Made by a program: the position numbers and the translations under genes | Part shown: positions 1 through 10,768 of the stretch, piece after piece | Layout: every line of letters begins with the position of its first letter | How positions within the stretch are numbered: position 1 is the stretch's first letter | The notes under the pieces: model-generated | What the model saw: only the letters and a program-made list of their open reading frames with translations | Told to the model about the DNA's origin: nothing | The model's database searches: none | Assembly: GCA_002841945.1 (NCBI GenBank) | Contig: PHBI01000016.1 | Span: forward strand, 1-54,648 | Origin: Deltaproteobacteria bacterium HGW-Deltaproteobacteria-14 | GTDB lineage: Bacteria; Myxococcota_A; UBA9042; PHBI01 | Length of the DNA: 54,648 bases | Direction: 5' to 3'

Positions 1-3000
1 CGCCGCGCCGCCACGCGGGATGATGACCACCTTCCGCAGCCAATCCGCAGGTCGGCCATCGGGTCGCGTGGCCGTGACCAGCGCTGCTCGGTCCCCGCCC
101 GCGCCGGGAGCCGCGCCGCCGCCGAACGCCTGCTCGCCCACGGGGCCGATCTCGCGATGCGGGATGGGGATGGCAGAACACCGCTTCACGTCGCATCGAT
201 GTTTGGTCAGGTTGAAATGGTGCGTCGCATGGTGAGCGGCCCCGCGCCCCTGGCCGCGATGACCCGCGACGGCGAGACGGCGCTGCACCTCGCGGCTCGC
301 GTCGGGGACGTCTCCGTCATCCGCGTCCTGGTGGACGCCGGCGCGGCGGTCGACGCGCCGGCCTGGCGCGGGCGCACCCCGCTGGCGCTCGCGGCCCTGC
401 GCGACCAGGGGGCCGCGGTGCGCGCGTTGGGGGCGGCCGGCGCGCACCCGGACCTGGTGGACACCACCGGGCAGCCGCTCCTGATCGGGGTCGCCGAGGT
501 CGGCGCCGTCGCGGCCCTGCGCGCCCTCGTCGCGGTCGGCGCCGACGTCGACGTCACGGGCTTTCGGGGCGAGACGGCGCTCTACCGCGCCGCGTCCTTG
601 GACCGCCTCGAGACGGTCCGCGCGCTGCTGGAGCTCGGCGCGACGCCGAGCCCGGTCGACGGCTACGGCCGGACCCCGCTTCACGCCGCGTCGACGTCCG
701 CGTCTCTCGAGGTCGTCGCGGCGCTCCTCGCGGCGCACCCCGCGGTCGATCTGCGAGACGAGCTCGGCCGCACGCCGCTCGCCCTCGCCGCGACCCGCGG
801 GGACGTCGCCATCGTCGAGGCGCTGCGGGCCGCTGGCGCCAACCCCGCCATCGCGGACGAGCACGACCGGACTCCCCTCGATCGCGCCATCATCGGCAGC
901 CACGCCGCGCTCGTGCCGCTGCTCCTCCCGCCCTCGGCGCCGCCGGCGCCGCCGGCCGCGAGCCCCATCCTCCTCGCGGCCTACGCCAACACGAGCGCGG
1001 CGACCTTCGACGCGCTGCTCGCCGCCGGTTGGTCCGTGGACGCCGCCGACGAGGACGGCGAGACCGCGCTGGCGATCGCCGCGGCCAAAGACCATGACGC
1101 GCTCGTCGGCTACCTCCTCGACCGCGGGGCTGACCCCCTCGGCCGCGACGCCGGGGGGCGCACCGCGGCTCATCGCGCGGCGCGCGGCGGGGCGCTCGAC
1201 GCCCTCGCGATCCTCTTGCGGCGGGCGCCGTCGCTGGTCGCGGTGGCCGATGACCGCGGCCTCACGCCGCTGCATCACGCCGCGGCCGGGGGGCGCTTCG
1301 CCGGGATCGACGTCCTCGTGGCGGCGGGCGCCGACGTGGCGGCGCGGACCCGGACGGGGGCGAGCGCGGCCGACGTGGCCGCCGCCTTCGGCCACACCGC
1401 GCTCGCCCGCGAGCTGCTCGGCCGCATCGGCGGCGCCCCCGACATCGGCCTGGCGGCGGCGCTCGGCGACCTCGCCCGGGTCCGACGCCTGGCGGCGCGG
1501 AGCCGCGCCAGCGCGAGCGAGCCCGGCGTGACCGGGCTCACCCCGCTGATGCTCGCCATCATCAACGACCAGCCCGAGGTCGTGTCAGCGCTCTTCGGCC
1601 TCGACGTGGACATGACGGTCGCGGTCCCGGAGACCGCCGTCGATCCGGACCTCGTCGGCCGGACCGCGATCGGGCTGGCAGACGGCTACGGCGCTGGCGA
1701 CATCGTCGCGGCGCTGCGCGCGCGCGGCGTCACCGCGTCGCCACGCCCCGAGGCGATGGGGCGCGGAGACAAGATCATGCTCGAAGACGCCGACATCGAG
1801 ATCCGCGGCCCGCGCTTCGTCGAGGTCTTCGGCATGGCCGGGGACCGCGGAGGCGAGGGGGCTCTGGGCGAGCCGCTCGTGCCGGTCGGCGCGGAGCCAC
1901 TCGGCATCCAGATCCGCGCCCAGCTCGCCGAGCGCGACACGCTGGTGCGCTCGCTCATCCTCCCCAAGGTCGAGTCTCCCGGCCTCGACGACGGCTGGGA
2001 CGAGGTCGCGAGCCGCTGCATGGGCCGCCGTGACCACGCGGCGGCCGCGCGCGAGCTGACCGATCAGCTCGTCATCCGCGCCGCCGCCGTCGAGCCCGAC
2101 GGGCCGGCCGTCGGGCTCGTCCATCACAACCTCGCCCGAGCGCGCTTCTACCAGGCGCGCTACGCGGACACCGAGCGCGAGCTCACCCTCGCCTCCGAGG
2201 GCACGCGCGAGGCCCCCTTCGCCCACGAGGTGGTCGAGCTCGCCTGGGCGGACCTGGGGGCGGCGCAGGGCCGACACGCCGACGCCGAGCGCCGCTACCG
2301 GGAGGTGCTCGCGGCGTGGGAGGCCGACGACACCTTCGCCCCGGCCAGGTGGCGCGATCTCGTCAGGTCGGCGCTGGCGAACCTCCTGACCGACATGGCG
2401 CGCTACGTCGACGCCCGCGCCGAGCTCGTGGTCCTCGTGAGCGCGCTGGCCGAGGGCGAGGACCCGCGGTGGCTCGCGATCGCGCGCAACAACCAGGCCG
2501 TGCTCTTCGACCTGCTGGGCGACCACACCGGCGCGACCGCCGGCTACGAGGCCGCCCGCGCGCTCCTCGACCCCGGGGCCGAGGCGACGGTGCGGGCGAT
2601 CGTGACCAACAACCTCGCCTTCGCGCGGCTCCGCGAGGGCGCGGCGGCGCGCGCCGCCGACCTCGCCGCGGAGGCCGTCGCCGTGCTCGACACGCCGCCG
2701 TGGACCGACCGGCCCCACTACGCCCGGGGGCGCGCGCTCATGACCGAGGCGGCGGCGCGCGTCGCGCTCGGCGACGACGCCCGGGCGGCGACGCTCCTCG
2801 GGCGGGCCGAGGCCGAGCTGCGCGCGGTCTACGGCGACGTCCACGGGCTCGTGGCGGACGTCGCTCGGCGCCGCGCCGCGATCGATCTGCGCCGCGGGCG
2901 CACGGCGGAGGCGCTCGAGCGGCTCTTCGACGCCCTGGCGACGGCGCGCCTCGCCGCCGCGCCGGAGTTCACCTGGCGCGTCGAGGACGATCTCGCCCGG

Positions 3001-4584
3001 GCGCTGGTCGCCGCCGGTCGGCCGCGCGCCGCGGTGGCGATGGGTAAGCTCGCGGTCAACACCCTCGAGGGGCTCCGCGAGCGGCTCGGCGGCCTCGGCG
3101 GGGCGCTCGCCCGCGCCTACCTCGCCGACCGCACGGCGCCCTACCGGCGCCTGGCCGGGCTGCTCGTCGACGGCGGTCGCGTGATGGAGGCGCAGCTCGT
3201 CCTCGACATGCTCAAGGACGAGGAGGACTTCGCCTTCACGCGGGCGTCCCGCGCGGCCGCGGCGGCGCCGCTGCGCGACAGCGAGCGGGCCTCGGCGGCC
3301 GCGGTGGAGGGGGTGGCGAGCGCCGCCGATCTCGCGAGCCGGGAGGCGCTCCAGAAGTACATCCGCGGCTTCAAGCGCGCCGTCGCCGCCGCCCTCGCGG
3401 CGGTGGACGAGGACGACGAGCAGGCGGCGGTGGTGCTCGAGGGCCGCCTCGACCAGCTCAGCCTCGACCGCATCGACGACCTGCGGGCGTTTCTCGAGGA
3501 CCCGACCCTCGCCGCGGATCGCGCCGCCTTCGTGCAGATCTTCCTGTCCGACGACAAGGTGCGGATCCTGCTCACGCTACCGCAGCAGGAGACCCGCCCG
3601 TTCGAGTCCAAGGTGTCGGTGAGACGCGTCTACCAGATGATCTCGCGATTGCGAGAGCAGCTGCAGGATGAGGACAGCGACCCGCGGGCGACGGCGCGGG
3701 AGCTCTACGACGCGCTGCTGCGCCCGATCCGCGCGGCCCTCGACGCCGCCGGCGTGCAGACGCTGATGGTCTGGCTCGACGGGGCGCTGCGCTACGTGCC
3801 GCTCGCCGCGCTGCACGACGGCGAGGGGTGGCTGGTCGAGCGCTTCCGCGTGGCCGTGTACACCCCGGTGACTCACGCGGCGCTGAAGGACCGGCGCGGC
3901 GGCAGCTGGCGGGTCAACGCCTTCGGGATGAGCCAGGAGGCGCCGGGCTTCGACGCGCTCCCCGGGGTCCCCGACGAGCTCGACGCCATCGTGGCGCAGG
4001 CCGACAAGCCCGGCGACCCTGGCGCGATGCAGGGGGCGCTGTGGCTCGACGGCGCGTTCACGGGGGCGGCGCTGACCAGGGCGCTGCAAGACGGCGGCGT
4101 GCAGGCGGTCCACGTCGCGAGCCACTACGCCTTCGATCCCGAGGGGGACGAGGGGTCGTTCCTGCTGCTCGGGGACAAGAGCCACCTGACCCTCGGGTCG
4201 ATCCGCCGCATCGCGCGGCGGGGCCGGCTGGGTCTGGTGACGTTCTCGGCCTGCAACACCGCGGTGGGGCTCGGCGCGCTGGCCGGCGCCGAGTCGTCCA
4301 ACGATCCCCTCGGGCTCGAGGTCGAGGGCCTCGGCAACGTCGTGCAGCGCGAGCTCTCGACGGCGGTGCTCGCGACCCTGTGGCCGGTGGTGGACAAGAG
4401 CACGGTGGCGTTCATGCGCGAGCTCTACGCGACCTTGCAGGCCGCTCCGACCCTGTCGAAGGCGGCGGCCGTCCAGCGCGCGCAGCTGCGGCTGCTCCGC
4501 GGCGCGGTCGACGACGGTCACCCGAAGAGCTGGGTCCACCCCCGCTTCTGGGCTCCCTTCGTGCTGATGGGCAACTGGCGCTGA
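1..4584 (+). CDS. Ankyrin-repeat / TPR / CHAT-domain protein (5' end outside window)
   Basis: The frame is open from base 1. The residues before the first ATG (157) already form an ankyrin repeat (AAERLLAHGADLAMRD), so the true start lies upstream and 1527 residues are visible. About residues 35-580 are roughly fourteen ankyrin repeats (GRTPLHxAA, VxxLLxAGA patterns). About 700-1020 are TPR-like helical pairs, followed by an Ala/Glu-rich helical linker. From about 1176 to the end is a CHAT domain, a caspase-like clan CD protease fold. The expected dyad is present: His in HVASHY (codon 4123) and Cys in TFSACNTA (codon 4252). CHAT proteases act on partner proteins, often after activation of attached sensor repeats. 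Here two repeat types precede the protease, suggesting a regulated cytoplasmic protease; the substrate is unknown. No signal peptide can be judged because the N-terminus is missing. The gene ends at a palindrome and a repeat element. Confidence 0.93.
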   Translation, partial: RRAATRDDDHLPQPIRRSAIGSRGRDQRCSVPARAGSRAAAERLLAHGADLAMRDGDGRTPLHVASMFGQVEMVRRMVSGPAPLAAMTRDGETALHLAARVGDVSVIRVLVDAGAAVDAPAWRGRTPLALAALRDQGAAVRALGAAGAHPDLVDTTGQPLLIGVAEVGAVAALRALVAVGADVDVTGFRGETALYRAASLDRLETVRALLELGATPSPVDGYGRTPLHAASTSASLEVVAALLAAHPAVDLRDELGRTPLALAATRGDVAIVEALRAAGANPAIADEHDRTPLDRAIIGSHAALVPLLLPPSAPPAPPAASPILLAAYANTSAATFDALLAAGWSVDAADEDGETALAIAAAKDHDALVGYLLDRGADPLGRDAGGRTAAHRAARGGALDALAILLRRAPSLVAVADDRGLTPLHHAAAGGRFAGIDVLVAAGADVAARTRTGASAADVAAAFGHTALARELLGRIGGAPDIGLAAALGDLARVRRLAARSRASASEPGVTGLTPLMLAIINDQPEVVSALFGLDVDMTVAVPETAVDPDLVGRTAIGLADGYGAGDIVAALRARGVTASPRPEAMGRGDKIMLEDADIEIRGPRFVEVFGMAGDRGGEGALGEPLVPVGAEPLGIQIRAQLAERDTLVRSLILPKVESPGLDDGWDEVASRCMGRRDHAAAARELTDQLVIRAAAVEPDGPAVGLVHHNLARARFYQARYADTERELTLASEGTREAPFAHEVVELAWADLGAAQGRHADAERRYREVLAAWEADDTFAPARWRDLVRSALANLLTDMARYVDARAELVVLVSALAEGEDPRWLAIARNNQAVLFDLLGDHTGATAGYEAARALLDPGAEATVRAIVTNNLAFARLREGAAARAADLAAEAVAVLDTPPWTDRPHYARGRALMTEAAARVALGDDARAATLLGRAEAELRAVYGDVHGLVADVARRRAAIDLRRGRTAEALERLFDALATARLAAAPEFTWRVEDDLARALVAAGRPRAAVAMGKLAVNTLEGLRERLGGLGGALARAYLADRTAPYRRLAGLLVDGGRVMEAQLVLDMLKDEEDFAFTRASRAAAAAPLRDSERASAAAVEGVASAADLASREALQKYIRGFKRAVAAALAAVDEDDEQAAVVLEGRLDQLSLDRIDDLRAFLEDPTLAADRAAFVQIFLSDDKVRILLTLPQQETRPFESKVSVRRVYQMISRLREQLQDEDSDPRATARELYDALLRPIRAALDAAGVQTLMVWLDGALRYVPLAALHDGEGWLVERFRVAVYTPVTHAALKDRRGGSWRVNAFGMSQEAPGFDALPGVPDELDAIVAQADKPGDPGAMQGALWLDGAFTGAALTRALQDGGVQAVHVASHYAFDPEGDEGSFLLLGDKSHLTLGSIRRIARRGRLGLVTFSACNTAVGLGALAGAESSNDPLGLEVEGLGNVVQRELSTAVLATLWPVVDKSTVAFMRELYATLQAAPTLSKAAAVQRAQLRLLRGAVDDGHPKSWVHPRFWAPFVLMGNWR

Positions 4585-4620
4585 GCCCGACCCCACTCCG
4601 GGTTGAGGTCGCGCCGGGAG

Positions 4621-4638
4621 GTCAGTCGGCCGGCTGAC
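4621..4638. terminator. Palindrome after CHAT gene
   Basis: GTCAG-T-CGGCCG-G-CTGAC is a near-perfect 18-bp palindrome 36 bp after the CHAT stop codon. It is followed by GGCCCCC rather than a T-tract, so it is at best a weak or bidirectional transcription stop. Confidence 0.3.
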
Positions 4639-4683
4639 GGCCCCCGTTCCGCGCGAGCGAGAGGTCCCACGCCTCGGTGAGCG

Positions 4684-4748
4684 GCGGGGACACACCGTGG
4701 CCCCGCAGGTCGCCGGCTGCGGACTCCGGTCCGCGCCCTGCCGTTTCA
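4684..4748. repeat. Family 1 palindromic intergenic element, copy 1 (partial)
   Basis: This copy carries the family core CGGACTCCGGTCC (4720-4732), the right arm GGTCCGCGCCC (4728-4738) and a tip hairpin GCGGGG-a-CAC-acc-GTG-g-CCCCGC (4684-4706). The left arm seen in the 16.4 kb copy is not recognisable. The tip is the reverse complement of the tip in the 16.4 kb copy. It lies between the convergent ends of the CHAT and S41 protease genes. Confidence 0.75.
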
Positions 4749-4778
4749 GGTTCGATCGCGGGCCAGGACCGTGGATCA

Positions 4779-4804
4779 GATCTTGATCAATGTTGATCAA
4801 GATC
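4779..4804. repeat. Perfect inverted repeat over the S41 stop codon
   Basis: GATCTTGATCAA (4779-4790) and TTGATCAAGATC (4793-4804) form a perfect 12-bp inverted repeat with a 2-base centre. Each arm contains the self-palindromic octamer TTGATCAA. It spans the stop codon of the minus-strand protease gene. It could be a transcript-end hairpin or a protein-binding site; its AT content is unusual here. Confidence 0.6.
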
Positions 4805-6262
4805 CGGCTCGCGGGCATCGAGCTCGCACAGGGCCGCGGCTACGCCGGCCTGGGTAGCCGCGCTCAGGTGCTGCGGCCGGCCGCCGGCGTCGAGCCCGCG
4901 CCAGCTGGCGACCCCCGCGAGGCGCTCCCGCACGCAGGCGAGCCGCGCCTGGTTCTCGCGGACCCGCCGGTCGACCTCGGCGGCGACCCGCAGATCGGTG
5001 TCGGTCTTGGCCACCAGGGCCTCGAGGTAGCGCAGCTCCACCCGCGGGGCGTCGTCCTCCGGCAGATCCCCGAAGATCTGGTCGAGGGGCACGTCGGGGA
5101 CGACGCCGACGCGGTGGATCAGGCGCCCCGACGGCAGGCGGTAGCGCCCGGCTGTGAGGTACACGTCGATGCGCCCGTCGCGGCCCCACGGGATCGGCTC
5201 CTGGATGGTGCCCTTGCCGTAGGTGCGCATCCCGACGAGCACCGCGCGGCCGTGGTCCTGGAGGGTCCCGGCGATGATCTCGGCGGCGCTCGCCGTGCGC
5301 GCCGCGGTCAGCACGACCACCGACCCGGTGAAGACCGGCGCCTTGTCGGTCACGTAGCGCTCGCCGCCCCCGGCGTCCCGCTCGAGGGTCGCGATCTCGA
5401 GCCCGGGCGGCAAGAAGAGATCCGCCACGCACAGGGCCTGCTCGACCAGCCCGCCGTCGTCGGCGCGCAGATCGAGCACCAGCGCCCGCGCCCCCGCGAC
5501 GTTTGCCGCGGTGAGGGCGTCGCGGAGCTGCGCGCAGACGTGGACGTTGAACAGCGTCGGCGCCCACGCGTAGGCGAGCCGGACCCCGCCCGCGGTGATG
5601 TGGCCGGTCGCGACGTGCGGCGCGGTGTCCTCGCGGGCGGCCACCTCGCGCACCACCGGCGCGATGCGCTGGAAGGGGTCGCGCGCGCTGGCGAGGTAGG
5701 CGTTGATGGTGGCCGCCGTGATGCGCGCCTCCGCCGGCTGCCCGGCGATCCAGGCGCGTGCCCGGTCGACCAGGGCCCGCCACGGGACGTCCCCGCCGGG
5801 GCCGTGTCGCGCCAGGCGGACGTCCATCCAGGCGTCGATGCGCGCCCGCAACGCGCCGGCCCGGGCGGTCGCCCCGGCGAGCGACGCCTCGGGCGGGTAG
5901 GGCACGAGCGCCACTGGGCCAAAGCGCTCGCCGACCCCGAGGGGCACGGCGAACCCGGGGGCGAGGGTCAGCTGCGTCCCGGCCGCGTCGAAGGCCCGAT
6001 CGAGGGCGTGGATGCACGCGAGGAAGCTCTGCAGGTCGGTCGCGCACCCCTCGGCGGTGATGGCCTCGGTCGCCTGCTCGAAGACGAGCCCGGTGTCCGC
6101 CCAAGGATCGACGGCGTGGGCGCGCTGGCCCGCGACCGGCGCCGCGTCGTCGCCCACCGCCGGGCGGGCGGCCGCCTGGGGGACACCGGCGCAGGTCCAC
6201 ATCAGGGCAGCCCAGGCGGCGGCCTTCGCGTATCGGATGGGGGTTCGGCGGGTGAGGGTCAT
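4787..6262 (-). CDS. Exported S41-family serine protease (CtpA/Prc-like)
   Basis: The protein is 491 aa. The frame is open to 7093, but the upstream part is antisense to the lipoprotein gene. The ATG at 6262 begins a clear signal peptide (basic MTLTRRTPIRYAK, hydrophobic core, AAA cleavage region), so I chose it. The C-terminal half is an S41 fold. Ser325 lies in RTASAAEIIAG and Lys350 in TYGKGTIQ, 25 residues apart as in the Ser/Lys dyads of CtpA and Prc. Upstream strands include RALVLDLRADDGG, matching the family's nucleotide-fold core. I see no obvious PDZ domain; residues 30-190 are helical and unassigned. It probably cleaves periplasmic or cell-surface proteins near their C-termini. It is divergent from a lipoprotein gene, with a 141-bp shared upstream region, and convergent with the CHAT gene. 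A functional link to either neighbour is not shown. Confidence 0.9.
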   Translation of the reverse strand: MTLTRRTPIRYAKAAAWAALMWTCAGVPQAAARPAVGDDAAPVAGQRAHAVDPWADTGLVFEQATEAITAEGCATDLQSFLACIHALDRAFDAAGTQLTLAPGFAVPLGVGERFGPVALVPYPPEASLAGATARAGALRARIDAWMDVRLARHGPGGDVPWRALVDRARAWIAGQPAEARITAATINAYLASARDPFQRIAPVVREVAAREDTAPHVATGHITAGGVRLAYAWAPTLFNVHVCAQLRDALTAANVAGARALVLDLRADDGGLVEQALCVADLFLPPGLEIATLERDAGGGERYVTDKAPVFTGSVVVLTAARTASAAEIIAGTLQDHGRAVLVGMRTYGKGTIQEPIPWGRDGRIDVYLTAGRYRLPSGRLIHRVGVVPDVPLDQIFGDLPEDDAPRVELRYLEALVAKTDTDLRVAAEVDRRVRENQARLACVRERLAGVASWRGLDAGGRPQHLSAATQAGVAAALCELDAREPDLDQH

Positions 6263-6282
6263 CAGCGCTGCTCGCGCCAGGA

Positions 6283-6312
6283 TTGTCGCCGAGCCGGTGG
6301 TCCCTCTACAAG
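6283..6312 (+). promoter_or_regulatory. Putative sigma-70 promoter for the lipoprotein gene
   Basis: TTGTCG, an 18-bp spacer and TACAAG lie in the divergent region. They would give a 5' leader of about 85 nt before the ATG at 6404. It is a moderate match only. Confidence 0.35.
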
Positions 6313-6403
6313 GGCGTGTGTTACTTCGTGCAGGTCGCCGGGGTCTCCCGGAATTCAAGAGACCGCCTGGCCATTGAGCCAGACAGCCACCAGGAGGACC
6401 CTG

Positions 6404-7225
6404 ATGCGCCCTGTCGCAGCCCTCGCCATCGCTACCCTGCTCGCCGCCTGCGGAACGTCGCCGGTGACCGCCCCGCCGCCCGCGGCGCCCACCACCGCCC
6501 CGGCGGCGCCGCGCTGGCGCATCGAGCGTCCGACCTTCTTCGCCGCAGGCGCCATAGACTTCGACGCCTTCGGCCGCTGGTCGCGCGAGGTCCCGCTGCC
6601 GGCCATCAGCGAGGACGGGGCCTTGGTCGCCATCGGGAGCGCCAGCGAGGACGGCGCGCGCGGCAACCCGAACTACGTCGTCCGCCTCGTCGAGGTCGAG
6701 GGCGGCCGCGAGGTGCTGAAGGCGACGCTGCTCGACGCCGAGGAGGTCGACGAGCACGTCGACGATCCCGGCTTCGAGGGCGTCGTCACCGAGCGCGTCG
6801 ACCGGGTCAACGACGTGCTGGCCAAGCACCGCTGGACGGGGGCCGGTGTGCCCCTCGACGATCTCGCCGGGGTGCGCGCCGAGCAGGACTTCGGGACCCC
6901 GTTCGTCGGCCCCATCGGGCTCAGGGACGCCGGGTTCGAGGTCACCCTCCACGAGCCCCGCCTGCGGGTGCGTCACGAGGGCCGGGTGCTCGTCGACCGG
7001 GACTACCCCGCCTGGTCCGTCCCGGCGGAGGACGTGTGCGGCGCCGCGGATCGGGAGTCGATCCCCGACGCCGAGGAGGCCTGCGTGTGCCACAACCCGG
7101 TGACCCTGCGCGGCGGCCGCGTGGATCTCGATCGCGGGGTGCTGCTGCTCGACATCGGCTACCTCGGCACCGACATCTGCTGGGAGCCCGACAGCTGGAC
7201 CGCCGTCGTCGCGCTGGGGAAGTAG
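6404..7225 (+). CDS. Predicted lipoprotein of unknown function
   Basis: This is a 273-aa protein. ATG 6404 is preceded by CAGGAGGA with 5-6 bases spacing, which decides the start against a much longer open frame upstream. The N-terminus is a lipoprotein signal with lipobox LLAAC (Cys16), then a Pro/Ala/Thr linker, so it should be an anchored envelope protein. The mature part has repeated strand-like segments (VVRLVEVEGGREVLKAT, LRVRHEGRVLVDRDY) and four Cys in the C-terminal third (VCGAADRES, ACVCHN, DICWE), possibly two disulfides. I do not recognise a named family. It is transcribed away from the S41 protease and is followed by a 16-bp palindrome and a family 1 repeat element. Confidence 0.85.
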   Translation: MRPVAALAIATLLAACGTSPVTAPPPAAPTTAPAAPRWRIERPTFFAAGAIDFDAFGRWSREVPLPAISEDGALVAIGSASEDGARGNPNYVVRLVEVEGGREVLKATLLDAEEVDEHVDDPGFEGVVTERVDRVNDVLAKHRWTGAGVPLDDLAGVRAEQDFGTPFVGPIGLRDAGFEVTLHEPRLRVRHEGRVLVDRDYPAWSVPAEDVCGAADRESIPDAEEACVCHNPVTLRGGRVDLDRGVLLLDIGYLGTDICWEPDSWTAVVALGK

Positions 7226-7231
7226 CGAGAG

Positions 7232-7247
7232 CGAGAGCGCTCTCGCC
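7232..7247. terminator. Perfect 16-bp palindrome after lipoprotein gene
   Basis: GCGAGAGCGCTCTCGC starts 7 bp after the lipoprotein stop codon. It could form a short stem and lacks a T-tract. It is a candidate transcript-end structure. Confidence 0.35.
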
Positions 7248-7248
7248 G

Positions 7249-7443
7249 TTGCTTGCCGCGGACTCCGGTCCTCGACCTGCCGTCGCCTGGCTCACAGCTC
7301 GTGATTTTTGCCGAAGCTGGACCCACTTCCGATCGTATCGGTCGAGGACCTGCGCCCTCCGCGGCCGGAGGTAGGCGCGACTGCGTCGCCCCTACCCCCA
7401 GCAGCTGCGGACTCCGGTCCTCGACCTGCCGTTGCTTGGCTCA
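7249..7443. repeat. Family 1 palindromic intergenic element, copy 3
   Basis: The main element is 7340-7426 (87 bp), with perfect 11-bp arms GGTCGAGGACC and GGTCCTCGACC. The inner tip GGTAGG-c-GCGAC-tgc-GTCGC-c-CCTACC (7370-7396) is itself a hairpin with one C-C mismatch. A second core CGGACTCCGGTCC occurs at 7260-7272, linked by a spacer (GCCGAAGCTGGACC and so on) that recurs at 48.2 kb. The right end TTGCTTGGCTCA contains the TGA stop codon of the minus-strand SirB1 gene. It fills the convergent gap between the lipoprotein and SirB1 genes. Confidence 0.8.
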
Positions 7444-8261
7444 GTTCAAGGTGCGCGAGCGCGACGCCAGCTCGACCGCACGGATGGCCGCGATCTGCGC
7501 CTCGCGGCGGCCCTCGAAGGTCGCCGCGATGGTCTGATACAGCCGCGCGGCCAGCGCGTAGGCGCCGAACTCCTCGGTGAGCTGGGCGAGCTGCAGCTGC
7601 ACGGCGGGGTCTGATGGGGCGACCAGCGCCAAGAGCCGCGTCGCCCGGTAGAGGTGGGGGCGGTCGTCGCGCTGGTGGAACGCGTTGACGAGGTTGCGCA
7701 GGACGCGCTCGACGACGACGGCGATCGGAGTCGGATCCAGCCAGCGCGGATCCCACGGGCGGTCGGGGCCGAAGCTCCGCACGATGCGAACGCAGTCCGC
7801 CTCGCTCAGCGGGACGCCGCCAGCGAACGGATCCACCACCGCGTCGCCCACCCGCGCCACGAAGTGACCCGGCAGGGCCACACCGTCCACCTCGAGCCCC
7901 GCGCTTCGACCGACCAGGACCCACAGCGACGAGACCAGGATCGGCAGCCCGCGCCCGCGCTCCAGGACCCGCGCGAGGTGGCTGTTGTCGGGGTGGTAGT
8001 AGTCCTCCTCGTCCCCCGAGACGCCGCGCTCGATCGCCACCACCTGCGTGAGCGCCTCCTGCGGCGTCGCCCCCCCGGCGAGCAGCGTGCGCACGCGCTC
8101 CCCGAGCCGGCCGATCTCCGCCAAGACGGCGGCGCGTGACGCGATGGACGCGCCCTCGATCGCGAGGAGCGCGCTCATCAGGTCATCGGAGGTCACCGCC
8201 GCGACGAGGCGCCCGGCGGCGTCCTCGTCCTCGCTCGACCACAGCTCGCGGATCGGGCCGG

Positions 8262-8265
<4 letters not shown>
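7441..8265 (-). CDS. SirB1-family transglutaminase-like protein with TPR-like tail
   Basis: The protein is 274 aa. The centre matches the SirB1/YchA (transglutaminase-core 2) family: HPDNSHLARVLERGRGLPI, then VDGVALPGHFVARVG, then VVDPFAGG. The family is widespread, has a papain-like fold and no settled biochemical role; some members may be non-catalytic. The last 80 residues are helical with a TPR-like pair (LAQLTEEFGAYALAARLYQ). The start is a TTG at 8265 that overlaps the TGA of the upstream acyl-CoA ligase (TTGA), which implies translational coupling. An internal ATG at LMSALLAIEG would remove part of the domain and is less likely. The stop codon lies in the end of a family 1 repeat element. 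Confidence 0.85.
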
Positions 8266-10040
<1,775 letters not shown>

Positions 10041-10252
10041 CCTCTCTCCACTCCTGTCGTGACGGACTGACGGGAGCTTTGGACTCCCTGGGCGTCGCCA
10101 GCGTCGCCGGCGGGTCTGACCTCGTGGGCCGGCCTCGGCGCGACCGGCCCCCAGCGCCATGCGCCCGAGGCACGGCGTAAGGTATCACGAATTGCGACGC
10201 GTCACGCCCACGCGCGGACACATCGGCGAGACGGCGCCGCGGGGGCGCGACG

Positions 10253-10651
10253 TCAGTCGAAGGCGCGCGCGTTGAGCGCCGTGATGAACCGCTCCCAGGC
10301 CCCTCGCTGCGAGATCCAGCGCGTCACACGGACCCGCTTGCGGTCGCCGTTTGGGGTGGTGAGGAAGATGCGCTTGCCCTCCTCGGCGATCTCGAACTGC
10401 GAAAGATCGTCGAAGGCGTAGCGCTTCACCGTCATCCCGAAGAGGTTGCGCAGCTGCAGCTCCCCCTCGGTCAGCACGAAGTAGGGCATCGTCAGCTGCA
10501 GGATCGCCATCACGATGAAGAGCGCCCCGAGCCCGGTCGACACCGCGGAGTGGGCCATCACGCCGAGCACGATGTTGAGCAGCGCCAGGATCAGCAGGAT
10601 CGTGCCCGCCACGGGCGTGTAGCCCACGCGGACCTCGTGCGTCCCCTCCAT
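10253..10651 (-). CDS. Small membrane protein with PH-like C-terminal part
   Basis: The protein is 132 aa. Two hydrophobic segments (about residues 13-32 and 37-56) are followed by a mostly beta segment (FVLTEGELQLRNLFG, RYAFDDLSQFEI, RIFLTTPNG) ending in a helix. This is the layout of bacterial PH-like (bPH) membrane proteins, but the match is weak. ATG 10651 has GGAGG seven bases upstream; a GTG three bases earlier is possible but too close to the SD. A good sigma-70 promoter lies 35-62 bp upstream. It is divergent from tyrA. I assign no function. Confidence 0.8.
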   Translation of the reverse strand: MEGTHEVRVGYTPVAGTILLILALLNIVLGVMAHSAVSTGLGALFIVMAILQLTMPYFVLTEGELQLRNLFGMTVKRYAFDDLSQFEIAEEGKRIFLTTPNGDRKRVRVTRWISQRGAWERFITALNARAFD

Positions 10652-10684
10652 CACCTCACCTCCATCCGCCGGTTGGGGACTGGC

Positions 10685-10713
10685 ATCTCAGACCACCCCT
10701 CGCGTAACGTCAA
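10685..10713 (-). promoter_or_regulatory. Sigma-70-like promoter for the bPH-like gene
   Basis: On the minus strand TTGACG, a 17-bp spacer and TGAGAT lie just upstream of the SD and ATG at 10651. The predicted leader is about 27 nt. Confidence 0.5.
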
Positions 10714-10768
10714 TCGCGCGCCGGCGGGCCGCGGGCGCGCGACGCGGAGCAGAGGGGCGGTGAGCGCG

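Noticed and set aside
6263..7093. Upstream extension of the S41 protease frame
   Set aside because: It is antisense to the lipoprotein gene. The signal peptide starts at 6262.
4790..7225. 811-codon plus-strand open frame
   Set aside because: Its first two thirds are antisense to the S41 protease and read as low-complexity Arg/Gly/Asp. Only the last 273 codons, from ATG 6404 with SD and lipobox, are a gene.
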